From Leifsonia sp. ku-ls (lineage in GTDB: Bacteria > Actinomycetota > Actinomycetes > Actinomycetales > Microbacteriaceae), in NCBI GenBank assembly GCA_003367665.1, contig QKXI01000001.1, positions 186,001 through 250,000 of the forward strand: a DNA stretch of 64,000 bases, given 5' to 3'. The position numbers and the translations under genes are program-made. Positions within the stretch are counted from its first letter, which is position 1, and each line of letters begins with the position of its first letter. This document shows, in pieces, positions 35,662-41,807 of the stretch. The notes under the pieces are model-generated. The model was not told the DNA's origin and did not search any database. It worked only from the letters and a program-made list of their open reading frames with translations.

Positions 35662-35673
35662 GTTCTATAGAAC
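35662..35673. promoter_or_regulatory. 12-bp perfect palindrome GTTCTATAGAAC
   Basis: An AT-rich perfect palindrome 25 bp after the HNH stop. It is followed by CTATGGAG. It looks like an operator for a small dimeric regulator or a promoter part, but no regulator gene is seen in the element. Confidence 0.45.
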
Positions 35674-35835
35674 TATGGAGCGAGACGAGGTCTTCTCCGC
35701 CGCCCTGAGTGCTTGACGCGCCAGGGCGTTTCTCTTTGGCCCTCTGGACGCATGAGGGGGCCCTCCCCCTCGCCTGCGCGCTCCCTCGCGGTTCTGCGCG
35801 TCCAGGCGGGACCGTGCGACCCCTGGAGTAGCCCC

Positions 35836-36003
35836 TTGCCTCGACGCAACCGCCGCCGCCCTTCCAACGAGCCGACCGACTTCACCCGGCTGGCCGACGA
35901 GCTGCACCGCGCGTCCGGGGCCCTCGCCCCTCGGGCACCCCGCGCCCCTCGCGCGGATCGCGTCGTCTCCCTCGCTGAGGCGCGCGCCCTTCTCGGCCTC
36001 TGA
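35836..36003 (+). CDS. Short unrecognised element protein
   Basis: If read from TTG 35836, which has GGAG 8 bases ahead, this codes for 55 residues: a basic N-terminus (PRRNRRRPS), then TDFTRLADELHRASG and VVSLAEARALLGL, two likely helices joined by a Pro/Arg/Ala linker. Amphipathic pattern and codon bias suggest a real gene. I do not recognise it. It lies between the HNH and capsid genes on the same strand. The 280 bp that follow to the capsid start hold only a short hairpin (36019-36034). Confidence 0.45.
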   Translation: MPRRNRRRPSNEPTDFTRLADELHRASGALAPRAPRAPRADRVVSLAEARALLGL

Positions 36004-36018
36004 GCCGACCACAGTCTC

Positions 36019-36034
36019 CCCGCGTTCGCGCGGG
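36019..36034. other. Short GC hairpin before the capsid gene
   Basis: CCCGCG and CGCGGG enclose a TTCG tetraloop, a very stable form, 16 bp after the stop of the short gene. It may end that message or stabilise the capsid transcript's 5' end. Confidence 0.5.
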
Positions 36035-36283
36035 TCAGCCGCGGCAGCCCCACCGGCCCGATCAGCCTTGGGGAACTCCGCGGCGCCAACTCCGCCGCCG
36101 ACGAGCGCAGCCGAGGCCCCCTGAGGGCAGAGCTGCTGCGCGTCACTCGGCCAGCCGGCACACGGCGTCAACAGCACCCCGAGGGCCAGGAGGCCAGAGG
36201 GCGCTCAGTCGCGCGCTCGGTCCGTCGGGCAGGCACTTCCGCGAGCAGTCGCTCGCACTAGTGACTACCCATAGGAGTCAACA

Positions 36284-37402
36284 ATGGACCCCAAGTCCGA
36301 ACTCGCCAGCCTGCTGGCAAAGAACACCGCAATCGTCGCCGAGACCAAGGCGACCGGGCGCAACCTCTCGGAGGCTGAGGCCGCCCAGATGGAGCAGGAC
36401 GCCGCTCGCATCGTCGAGCTCAAGGGCATCATCTCCCGGGGTGAGGCCGCGGCCGCTCGCGTGGCCCCGTTCGCCGAGCCGCGCGACGTGGACGGATTCG
36501 ACGCCCACGAGGCCGGCGCGAAGGGCTACCTCACCGCCTCCGGCCTCAAGGCCGCCGTCCGCAAGTCCGCGGAGCCCGGCATCAAGGCGCTCGTCGCGGG
36601 CGGCTCGACCGTCACCCCGACCACGCTGAGCCCGTCGGCCCTCCAGCTCGGCAGCTTCGACTCGCTCGGGCTGCTCTCGCTGATCCCGATCAAGGTGCGC
36701 GAGACGGCTAAGTACTCGTATGTCCGCCAGTCGGTGCGGACCAACAACGCGGCGGTCGTCGCGCCGGGTGCCACCAAGCCCACGTCGGTGTTCACCGTCG
36801 CCTCGGTGGACAACGCGCTCGCGGTCTACGCGCACCTGTCCGAGTACGTCGACAAGTTCCTCCTCGAGGACAACGACGACCTCGTGCGCTTCCTGGAGGC
36901 TGAGCTTCGCGACGGCGTCTACCGCAAGGTGACCGCCGACGCGATCGCGACGATCGCCGGTACCTCCGGCGTCCAGACGGTCGTGACCTCGGCGGGCTAC
37001 ACCCCGGCCAAGGGCGCTGACGCCGTCTACGACGCGGCCAGCAAGGTCAGCCAGCTCGGGTTCTCCCCGGACCTGGTCATCCTGCCGGTTTCCGTCTACG
37101 ACGGCATCCGCACGAGCAAGAACACCGCGGGCGACTACCTCGGCGGCAACCCGTTCGAGGGCGGCGCTCGCCAGGGCCTGTGGGGCTTCCCCACCCTGGT
37201 CTCGCCCGACATCGCTGCGGGCACCGCGCTGGTGCTGAGCACCGACGCGGTGGGCATCTCGACCGACCGTCAGGGCGTCGTCACCGCCTGGGACGCTGCG
37301 ACTGGCTTCGACAAGAACCAGCTGCGCGCTCGCACCGAGGGCCGCTTCGCCACGGACGTGTTCCAGCCGGCCGCCGTCGCCAAGGTCACGTTCACCGCGT
37401 GA
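36284..37402 (+). CDS. Phage major capsid protein, HK97 fold
   Basis: A 372-residue capsid subunit. Residues 1-70 are helical and charged, like the HK97 delta or scaffolding segment (LSEAEAAQMEQDAARIVELK). The fold follows from about residue 85: VTPTTLSPSALQLGSFD, IPIKVRETAKYSYVRQSV (the N-arm and E-loop zone), the spine-helix SEYVDKFLLEDNDDLVRFLEAEL, then the P-domain and GTALVLSTDAVGISTDRQG and the C-terminal strand RTEGRFATDVFQPAAVAKVTF. These are standard HK97-type features. ATG 36284 has ATAGGAGTC ahead. No protease or portal gene accompanies it. A strong hairpin follows the stop. It is probably expressed as a single-gene unit. Confidence 0.92.
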   Translation: MDPKSELASLLAKNTAIVAETKATGRNLSEAEAAQMEQDAARIVELKGIISRGEAAAARVAPFAEPRDVDGFDAHEAGAKGYLTASGLKAAVRKSAEPGIKALVAGGSTVTPTTLSPSALQLGSFDSLGLLSLIPIKVRETAKYSYVRQSVRTNNAAVVAPGATKPTSVFTVASVDNALAVYAHLSEYVDKFLLEDNDDLVRFLEAELRDGVYRKVTADAIATIAGTSGVQTVVTSAGYTPAKGADAVYDAASKVSQLGFSPDLVILPVSVYDGIRTSKNTAGDYLGGNPFEGGARQGLWGFPTLVSPDIAAGTALVLSTDAVGISTDRQGVVTAWDAATGFDKNQLRARTEGRFATDVFQPAAVAKVTFTA

Positions 37403-37434
37403 CCCTCGACCTCCGCTGAGTAGGTGACTCAGCC

Positions 37435-37464
37435 GGGCTGGCACCCTTCGCCGGGTGTCAGCCC
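37435..37464 (+). terminator. Terminator-like hairpin after capsid gene
   Basis: GGGCTGGCACCC pairs with GGGTGTCAGCCC (one G-T wobble) around a 6-base loop, 33 bp beyond the capsid stop. No T-run follows, as is common in high-GC actinobacteria. Confidence 0.7.
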
Positions 37465-37468
37465 ACTG

Positions 37469-37627
37469 CTCCGCGGCCTCCACTGCCATGAGGTCCCAGC
37501 CGCGGAGGTTGGGCGGCCTGCGTTCCTTCAGGCGTGGCCCAGAGCCAGTGCGCGGGAGTCGTGCCCCGCGGTGACTGGCCACCAGGCCGGCGAGTAGCTG
37601 TATCAGCTGACGGGCTCGCCGGCCTGG
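37469..37627. other. Hairpin cluster in the gap between capsid and DUF2188 genes
   Basis: Two further strong inverted repeats lie here: CTCCGCGGC/GCCGCGGAG (37469-37477 and 37499-37507) and CCAGGCCGGCGAG/CTCGCCGGCCTGG (37582-37594 and 37615-37627). The second has a nested AGCTG-TAT-CAGCT in its loop. No gene is seen in 37403-37679. The cluster could be a structured RNA, a packaging site or terminators facing both ways. Confidence 0.6.
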
Positions 37628-37679
37628 CTCCTTCTAGTGCTGGATCGCCGGTCTTCCCCTACCGCGTCCAGCCGCGGGC

Positions 37680-37910
37680 TTAGCCCTTCGAGCTGCGCGG
37701 GTCGTTCCCCTTCGGGACCGTGTCCTTCGCGCGGATCGCTCCGTTCTGCCCGTGAATGTTCAGTTCACCGCCGCCCTGGTTTCCCAGGTATCCGCGTGCA
37801 GCCGCGATCGCGTCGGCCTGCGTGTTGTGCACTGACGACGCGCGGCCCGCTCCCGCCCGCTGGGCTGCCCACCCGTCGTCGCGGGGGGTCACGTGGTAGC
37901 TGTTCGCCAT
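37680..37910 (-). CDS. DUF2188 family protein
   Basis: A 76-residue protein with the DUF2188 pattern: SYHVTPRDDGWAAQRAGAGR, then VHNTQADAIAAARGY, and GELNIHGQNGAIRAKDT. The function of the family is unknown; its members are small, soluble and common in phages and plasmids as well as chromosomes. ATG 37910 has a textbook AGGAGG site 7 bases ahead, so expression should be strong. It is divergent from the zinc-ribbon/HNH unit, and the SOS box lies about 80 bp upstream of its start. Confidence 0.82.
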   Translation of the reverse strand: MANSYHVTPRDDGWAAQRAGAGRASSVHNTQADAIAAARGYLGNQGGGELNIHGQNGAIRAKDTVPKGNDPRSSKG

Positions 37911-37978
37911 GTCTCTCACCTCCTCTCGCCTATCGGTTCAAGGGTGAAGTTACGGCCTATCGCACTCATCCCCAGTCA

Positions 37979-37991
37979 CGACACGGTGTCG
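37979..37991. promoter_or_regulatory. 13-bp palindrome next to the SOS box
   Basis: CGACAC-G-GTGTCG is a perfect palindrome with one central base. It shares its last three bases with the SOS box at 37989. It could be a site for a second regulator that competes with LexA. Confidence 0.5.
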
Positions 37992-38004
37992 AACATGCGT
38001 TCGA
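37989..38004. promoter_or_regulatory. Perfect LexA/SOS box
   Basis: TCGAACATGCGTTCGA matches the actinobacterial (mycobacterial-type) LexA consensus TCGAAC-N4-GTTCGA at all twelve fixed bases. It is in the 269 bp divergent gap between DUF2188 (minus) and the zinc-ribbon gene (plus). LexA bound here should silence one or both directions until DNA damage. No convincing -10/-35 pair could be placed, so which gene responds is open. Confidence 0.85.
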
Positions 38005-38179
38005 GGCAAACTCTCAGGCAGCCCCGGGGTAGGCGGGCCAAATCCTGCGGTGGCTCGCCCTCCGGCACGTCTCCCGGCAAATGACAGTGTGTGTCCGCAG
38101 GGGCCACCCCATCACGCGCACGCGCGCGCGTATCGCGAGCCCTGCGCCGCCCAGACCTACCGAATTGCGAGGTGCCCCC

Positions 38180-38428
38180 GTGTCCGATCAGCTCCGCTGC
38201 CCTGCGTGCGGGCAGGTCAAGCCTCTGGGCGAGTTCGCCCCGGCCCCGTCTCGCAGCTCGGGCGTCGCCTCCTACTGCCGCCCCTGCGCCAAGCAGCGCG
38301 CCCGCGACTGGCGCGCCACGGCCCGCGGGCGCGCGGCCTCCCGCAAGGCCGCCAACGACTACTACCGCCGTCGCGTCCGCGGTGCCGCGGCTTGCCCGGA
38401 TCTTCCCGGGGAAACGTCCCCGGCGTGA
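38180..38428 (+). CDS. Small zinc-ribbon protein, endonuclease VII-like N-terminus
   Basis: An 82-residue basic protein. CPACGQVKPLGEFAPAP near residue 7 and YCRPCAKQRARDWRA near 32 form two CxxC pairs with the spacing of the zinc module of recombination endonuclease VII and related HNH proteins. The catalytic HNH half is absent, so it may be a DNA-binding fragment. GTG 38180 is preceded by GAGGTG; an ATG further upstream in the same frame adds Arg/Pro-rich sequence without support. It is the first plus-strand gene after the SOS box. Confidence 0.65.
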   Translation: MSDQLRCPACGQVKPLGEFAPAPSRSSGVASYCRPCAKQRARDWRATARGRAASRKAANDYYRRRVRGAAACPDLPGETSPA

Positions 38429-38452
38429 CTCGTCCCGACAGCGTATAAGCAA

Positions 38453-38489
38453 CCCCCGCAGTCCTCTCTGAGGCCCAGGACTGCGGGGG
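38453..38489 (+). terminator. Hairpin after the zinc-ribbon gene
   Basis: CCCCCGCAGTCCT and AGGACTGCGGGGG are perfect 13 bp arms around an 11-base loop, 24 bp after the zinc-ribbon stop. It could end that message or insulate the next genes. Confidence 0.75.
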
Positions 38490-38532
38490 CTATCTCTCGG
38501 GCCTCGTGAAGCACAAGAAGGGCCTCAACCCA

Positions 38533-38826
38533 ATGACTTCCTACCCCGAGCCCACCGCCGCCGAGCGCCGCGCCTGGTACTTCAAGAAGCAGTATGACCG
38601 TCGCCGCGCCATCTTCCGGCACGAGGTCGGCAAGATCAGCTCCTTCGTCCGCCTCCGCGAGATGCTTGAGTCCGCCGAGCAGCCCTGGCAGGCCGAGATC
38701 ATCCGCGCCCGCCTTGAGCAGCAGCTCGCGCACCGCGCCGCCCGGCGCGCGAACCGTCGCGCACGGGAGGTCGCCGCGCGCGCCGAGGCCGAGCGGGACC
38801 AGGAGCGGAGCGTGTCCGATGCCTGA
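38533..38826 (+). CDS. Small helical basic protein of the element
   Basis: A 97-residue protein, probably all alpha-helix, Arg- and Glu-rich: AAERRAWYFKKQYDRRRAIFR, then FVRLREMLESAEQPWQAEIIR and a long C-terminal helix with repeated RRANRRAREV. No family recognised. The stop overlaps the start of the following HNH gene (ATG 38819, TGA 38824-38826), so the two are translationally coupled and may act together. The start could also be GTG 38506, in frame, nine codons upstream; ATG 38533 is preferred. Confidence 0.6.
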   Translation: MTSYPEPTAAERRAWYFKKQYDRRRAIFRHEVGKISSFVRLREMLESAEQPWQAEIIRARLEQQLAHRAARRANRRAREVAARAEAERDQERSVSDA

Positions 38827-39340
38827 GCCCGTCGTCAACCTCGACCGCGAGGTCTGGGCCTCGCTGCCCGGCTACCCTGGCTACTGGGTGAGCTCTGAGG
38901 GCCGGGTCCGCTCGCCTCGCGGGGTCCTCAAGCCGAGCCGCCGCAACCGGACTGGCCACCTCGCCGTCGTCCTCCCCGGCGCCCGCAGCGCGCTCGTCCA
39001 CCGGCTCGTCGCGCTGGCGTTTGTCCCCAATCCCGATGCCCTGCCGCTCGTCCTGCACGGGGACGACGACCCCGCGAACAACCGCGCGGCCAACTTGGCC
39101 TGGGGGACGTCGGCGCAGAACGGTCGGGACGCCTGGGCCAACGGGCGTCACCCGCGGCGCCGCAAGGCGCGCGAGCATGGCACCGTCTCCATGTACAACG
39201 GCGGCTGCCGCTGCGCCGACTGCCGGGGCGCGAACGCCGCCTACCACCGTGCCCGCTATGCCGCCGATCCGGCGTGGGCCGAGAAGCGCCGCGCCGACCA
39301 GCGGCGCTACTACCACGACCGAAAGCAGAGGAACCCGTGA
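38819..39340 (+). CDS. HNH endonuclease with NUMOD4 motif (homing type)
   Basis: A 173-residue protein. NUMOD4-like segment WASLPGYPGYWVSSEGRVRS at residues about 13-32, then the HNH core HRLVALAFVPNP near 61 and HGDDDPANNRAANLAWGT near 77. These modules are typical of free-standing phage homing nucleases. The C-terminal part has CRCADCRG and an Arg/Tyr-rich tail. It overlaps both neighbours: start within the helical gene, stop GTGA-overlapping the next start. The tight packing suggests that it belongs to the element rather than being a recent intruder. Confidence 0.85.
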   Translation: MPEPVVNLDREVWASLPGYPGYWVSSEGRVRSPRGVLKPSRRNRTGHLAVVLPGARSALVHRLVALAFVPNPDALPLVLHGDDDPANNRAANLAWGTSAQNGRDAWANGRHPRRRKAREHGTVSMYNGGCRCADCRGANAAYHRARYAADPAWAEKRRADQRRYYHDRKQRNP

Positions 39341-39645
39341 CCGACGCCCCCAGCCCCCTCGACACCCTAGAGCGCTTCGGCGCCGCCAACCTCCGCGTCC
39401 GCCAGCTGCTCGCCGACTCCCGCGAGGCGCAGTGGCGCGCCGGCAAGACGCCCGTCCCCAAGGAGGACACGACCGAGCGGTCCAAGGGGCTCGTGAGCGA
39501 CCCGACCGCGAACATCGTGCTCGACACGCGCCGGGTCGCACTCCGTGAGGCCGCCCTGGCCGCTGAGCGCGCGCTGGCCGACGCTGACCGCGCCATGCGC
39601 TTCGCGGAGGCCCGCCTGGCCGACGCCCTCGCCCAGGGCAGCTAG
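39337..39645 (+). CDS. Small phage-type protein with conserved SDPT...LDxRR motif
   Basis: A 102-residue helical protein. LDTLERFGAANLRVRQLLADS is followed by TPVPKEDTTERSKG, then SDPTANIVLDTRRVALREAA and a long Ala-rich helix. Small actinophage proteins with the same order of motifs are known to me as an uncharacterised family (DUF7169-like, recalled and unverified). GTG 39337 has AGAGGAA ahead and overlaps the HNH stop as GTGA. It is the last gene of the plus-strand unit. A hairpin at 39754-39771 separates it from the converging membrane gene. Confidence 0.7.
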   Translation: MTDAPSPLDTLERFGAANLRVRQLLADSREAQWRAGKTPVPKEDTTERSKGLVSDPTANIVLDTRRVALREAALAAERALADADRAMRFAEARLADALAQGS

Positions 39646-39753
39646 GGCGGTTAGGGTGAGTTCGAAGTGGGAGCCGTACGGTCTCCTCTGGGCTCCCAGA
39701 ATCGCCGGGCCCTTGTCCTACGCTTCGGGATAGGTTCTGCGAGCCCTGCGGAG

Positions 39754-39771
39754 GCCACGCGGCTCCGTGGC
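39754..39771. terminator. Hairpin between convergent element genes
   Basis: GCCACG and CGTGGC arms with a 6-base loop, between the small plus-strand gene (stop 39645) and the minus-strand membrane gene (stop 39784). A looser pair, GGGAGCC and GGCTCCC, lies about 70 bp to the left. Confidence 0.6.
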
Positions 39772-39783
39772 TAGCTTCGGGCG

Positions 39784-40716
39784 TTAGAGCACCGTCATCC
39801 GGCGCGGTTCCCGCTCGACTTTCACGACCTGCGTCCACCACTCGCCGTGCGCGTCTTGCCACTTCACGACGAAGTCGACTCCGAGGCGGCGTCCCGACTC
39901 CGTCTTCTGTCCGTAGAACTCAAACGTGCGGTCGAACGCGCCGCGCATCTGCGTCGCTCCGGCGAACTGGAACTCCCCCGTTGGCGCGTCGACGCTGACG
40001 TGGCTGATGTCCACGCTGTGCTGAGTGTTCTTGAGGATGAACGCGTCCGCTGTCCCGAGCGGGTCGATCCGCCACGCCGGCTTCAGGAGTGGGACCGCCC
40101 GCTCGGCCTCGACCTCGGCCATCGCCTTGGCGTGCCCTTCTGCGCGCCCGAGCTCCCTCGCGGTCTCTGCCAGTTCGCCGCCTCGGCGCGCCTGGTCTGC
40201 GAGCTGCTTCTCTGCGAGCGACTGGGCCGCCTCGATCTGCTCCTTTGCGTGCGCCCAGGCCGCGTCCTTGGCGTCCCGAAGCCGTGTGATGCGCTCCACG
40301 ACGACCGTGCTGTCTTCGCGCACCGGCCAGACCTCGAGGAGGTCGCACACTTCCTTGAAGCGGCGTGCGTTCTTCTCCGCGTCGTCACGCAGCTGACGCA
40401 CCCGACCGATGAGCTGTTGGTCGCCGGATAGCATCACGACCCCGAGGGCGTCGGAGAGCTGGGCGTAGAACTCGGAGTTCGCCGCAAGGCTCGCCCTCGC
40501 CGATTGCAGCTCGTCCGCGAGCGCCTTTTGGCGTTTGGCCGTCGTGAAACGGATGGTGGCGAACGGCCACCGGATCGCGCGCCCGATCGGCTTCCAGAAC
40601 TTGTCTCGCACCGTCTTGCTGAAGAAGGCGGCGATACCCATTAGCGCGAGCCCGACAGCAAGCCCGGAGGTGGCCTGCACCCACCACTGCTGCACCAGCT
40701 CGTCCCACGTCATCAT
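39784..40716 (-). CDS. Membrane-anchored coiled-coil protein of the element
   Basis: A 310-residue protein that I do not recognise. One membrane helix is near the N-terminus (SGLAVGLALMGIAAFFS, residues 17-33), followed by a basic stop-transfer region. A coiled-coil runs over residues about 60-215 (for example QRQALADELQ-like heptads and AEKQLADQARRGGELAE). A C-terminal beta-rich domain of about 95 residues follows (AWRIDPLGTADAFILKN, VDFVVKWQDAHGEWW). It stands alone on the minus strand. A membrane tether with a cytoplasmic sensor-like end would fit superinfection exclusion or another anti-phage role, but this is inference only. Confidence 0.65.
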   Translation of the reverse strand: MMTWDELVQQWWVQATSGLAVGLALMGIAAFFSKTVRDKFWKPIGRAIRWPFATIRFTTAKRQKALADELQSARASLAANSEFYAQLSDALGVVMLSGDQQLIGRVRQLRDDAEKNARRFKEVCDLLEVWPVREDSTVVVERITRLRDAKDAAWAHAKEQIEAAQSLAEKQLADQARRGGELAETARELGRAEGHAKAMAEVEAERAVPLLKPAWRIDPLGTADAFILKNTQHSVDISHVSVDAPTGEFQFAGATQMRGAFDRTFEFYGQKTESGRRLGVDFVVKWQDAHGEWWTQVVKVEREPRRMTVL

Positions 40717-40789
40717 CCCCCGAGGATATCGGCCGGGTACGACGAAGCCCCCGAGTACATTCCCTCGGGGGCTTCCGTGTCGTCCCGCC

Positions 40790-41035
40790 CTACTCCGTGG
40801 CTTCGAGTTCAGCGAGCCGCCGCTTCATCTCGTCCAGCTCGGCCTTCTTCCTCGTCCGTGACCTACGCGATGCCTCGACCGCCAGCTCCTTCTTGTAGAG
40901 CGCCTTCACGGCGCGCACCTGTTCGATCAGCCCGTCGAGCCCCGCGAGGTACGCGCTCAGGTCCTCGTGGCTGGCGCGCCCGGCCTCCAGCTCCGCCGCG
41001 AGGGCCTTGCTTGCGGTGGTGGTGTTCTTGCTCAT
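40790..41035 (-). CDS. Small helical protein, paralogue A
   Basis: An 81-residue, probably helical protein with the segment EDLSAYLAGLDGLIEQVRAVKALYKK-like (residues 24-49) and a Lys/Arg-rich coiled C-terminus (SRRSRTRKKAELDEMKRRL). ATG 41035 has GGAGGAACG ahead. It resembles the product of 41354-41614 in order and spacing of conserved positions (LSxYxAxLxxLxExVxxV), so the pair looks like an ancient duplication. Function unknown. Confidence 0.65.
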   Translation of the reverse strand: MSKNTTTASKALAAELEAGRASHEDLSAYLAGLDGLIEQVRAVKALYKKELAVEASRRSRTRKKAELDEMKRRLAELEATE

Positions 41036-41129
41036 GGTCGTTCCTCCGTCGTGGTGGTTGATGACCTGATCGTGTCGCGCGCTGGGCGCCGCGGGAGCCC
41101 GGTTGCCCGGACTCCCGGCGCACCCCGGC

Positions 41130-41354
41130 CTATGCGACGATCCGGAGCTGCCTGCCCTGCCTCGGCACCCTCGCCGCGCGCTCTGCCCACTGCCGCCCGA
41201 GCTCGACGCTCGCTGCCGCGCGCCTCGGCGCGTCCATCGCCTCCACGCGCGCCCACTCGGCTTCGAGCGCCGCGCGCCCGTAGCGCTGCTCGATCCAGAC
41301 GTCCCGCTTGCTCCGCGCATGCCGCCTCGTAGGCTTGCGCGCCAGGTCATCCAT
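41130..41354 (-). CDS. Small basic protein of the element
   Basis: A 74-residue Arg/Ala-rich protein: ARKPTRRHARSKRDVW, then GRAALEAEWARVEAMDA and RQWAERAARVPRQGRQLRI. No family recognised. Its ATG overlaps the stop of the upstream gene as TGATG, which fixes the start and suggests coupled translation. Confidence 0.55.
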   Translation of the reverse strand: MDDLARKPTRRHARSKRDVWIEQRYGRAALEAEWARVEAMDAPRRAAASVELGRQWAERAARVPRQGRQLRIVA

Positions 41355-41614
41355 CAGGCGGCCTGCTCGGCCTCGGCGCGCTCCTTGGCCTCCAGCAGCT
41401 CCAGCGCCTCCTTGATCCGCGCGGCCTTCTTCGCGCGGCTCGCCTTGTCGGCCGCCGACGCGATCGCGCGCGCGTGCGGCGCCCTCACGTCCTTGACTGC
41501 CTCGGTCAGCTCGTTGAGCTTCGCGACGTACTCGCTCAGGTGCGCCTTCGCGACCGGCGCGCCCTGCTCGCGCTTGACGGCCTCGATGGCGGTGTCGATG
41601 TTCGTGGTGTCCAC
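41354..41614 (-). CDS. Small helical protein, paralogue B
   Basis: An 86-residue helical protein with HLSEYVAKLNELTEAVKDVR near residue 25 and a Lys/Ala/Glu-rich tail (KASRAKKAARIKEALELLE). It parallels paralogue A. ATG 41614 has AAGGAGACACC ahead. Small DNA-binding or scaffold-like roles are possible; none is shown. The 193 bp to the integrase stop hold no clear feature. Confidence 0.65.
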   Translation of the reverse strand: MDTTNIDTAIEAVKREQGAPVAKAHLSEYVAKLNELTEAVKDVRAPHARAIASAADKASRAKKAARIKEALELLEAKERAEAEQAA

Positions 41615-41807
41615 GGTGTCTCCTTGTCTGCCCGCTGACCTGGTGTCGGCGGCGCGGAGACAAGGATCGGGCCGGATGGGCGTTTCGCCGGGCGCGTTCA
41701 GCGTCCTCCCAGCCGGATGCGCGCGTGCCCCGCGCCGTTGCGCCGTTCGCGGCGCCGACTCACAGCCGGCTCTCAGCCAGCGAGCCCCGATTCACGCGCG
41801 GCCCTGC

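Noticed and set aside
35665-36177. Minus-strand gene opposite the short element gene
   Set aside because: Composition is Gly/Arg/Ala-rich without structure, and the start coincides with the palindrome rather than a ribosome site.
36004-36283. A prohead protease or portal gene ahead of the capsid gene
   Set aside because: The 280 bp is too short and no frame shows protease or portal motifs.
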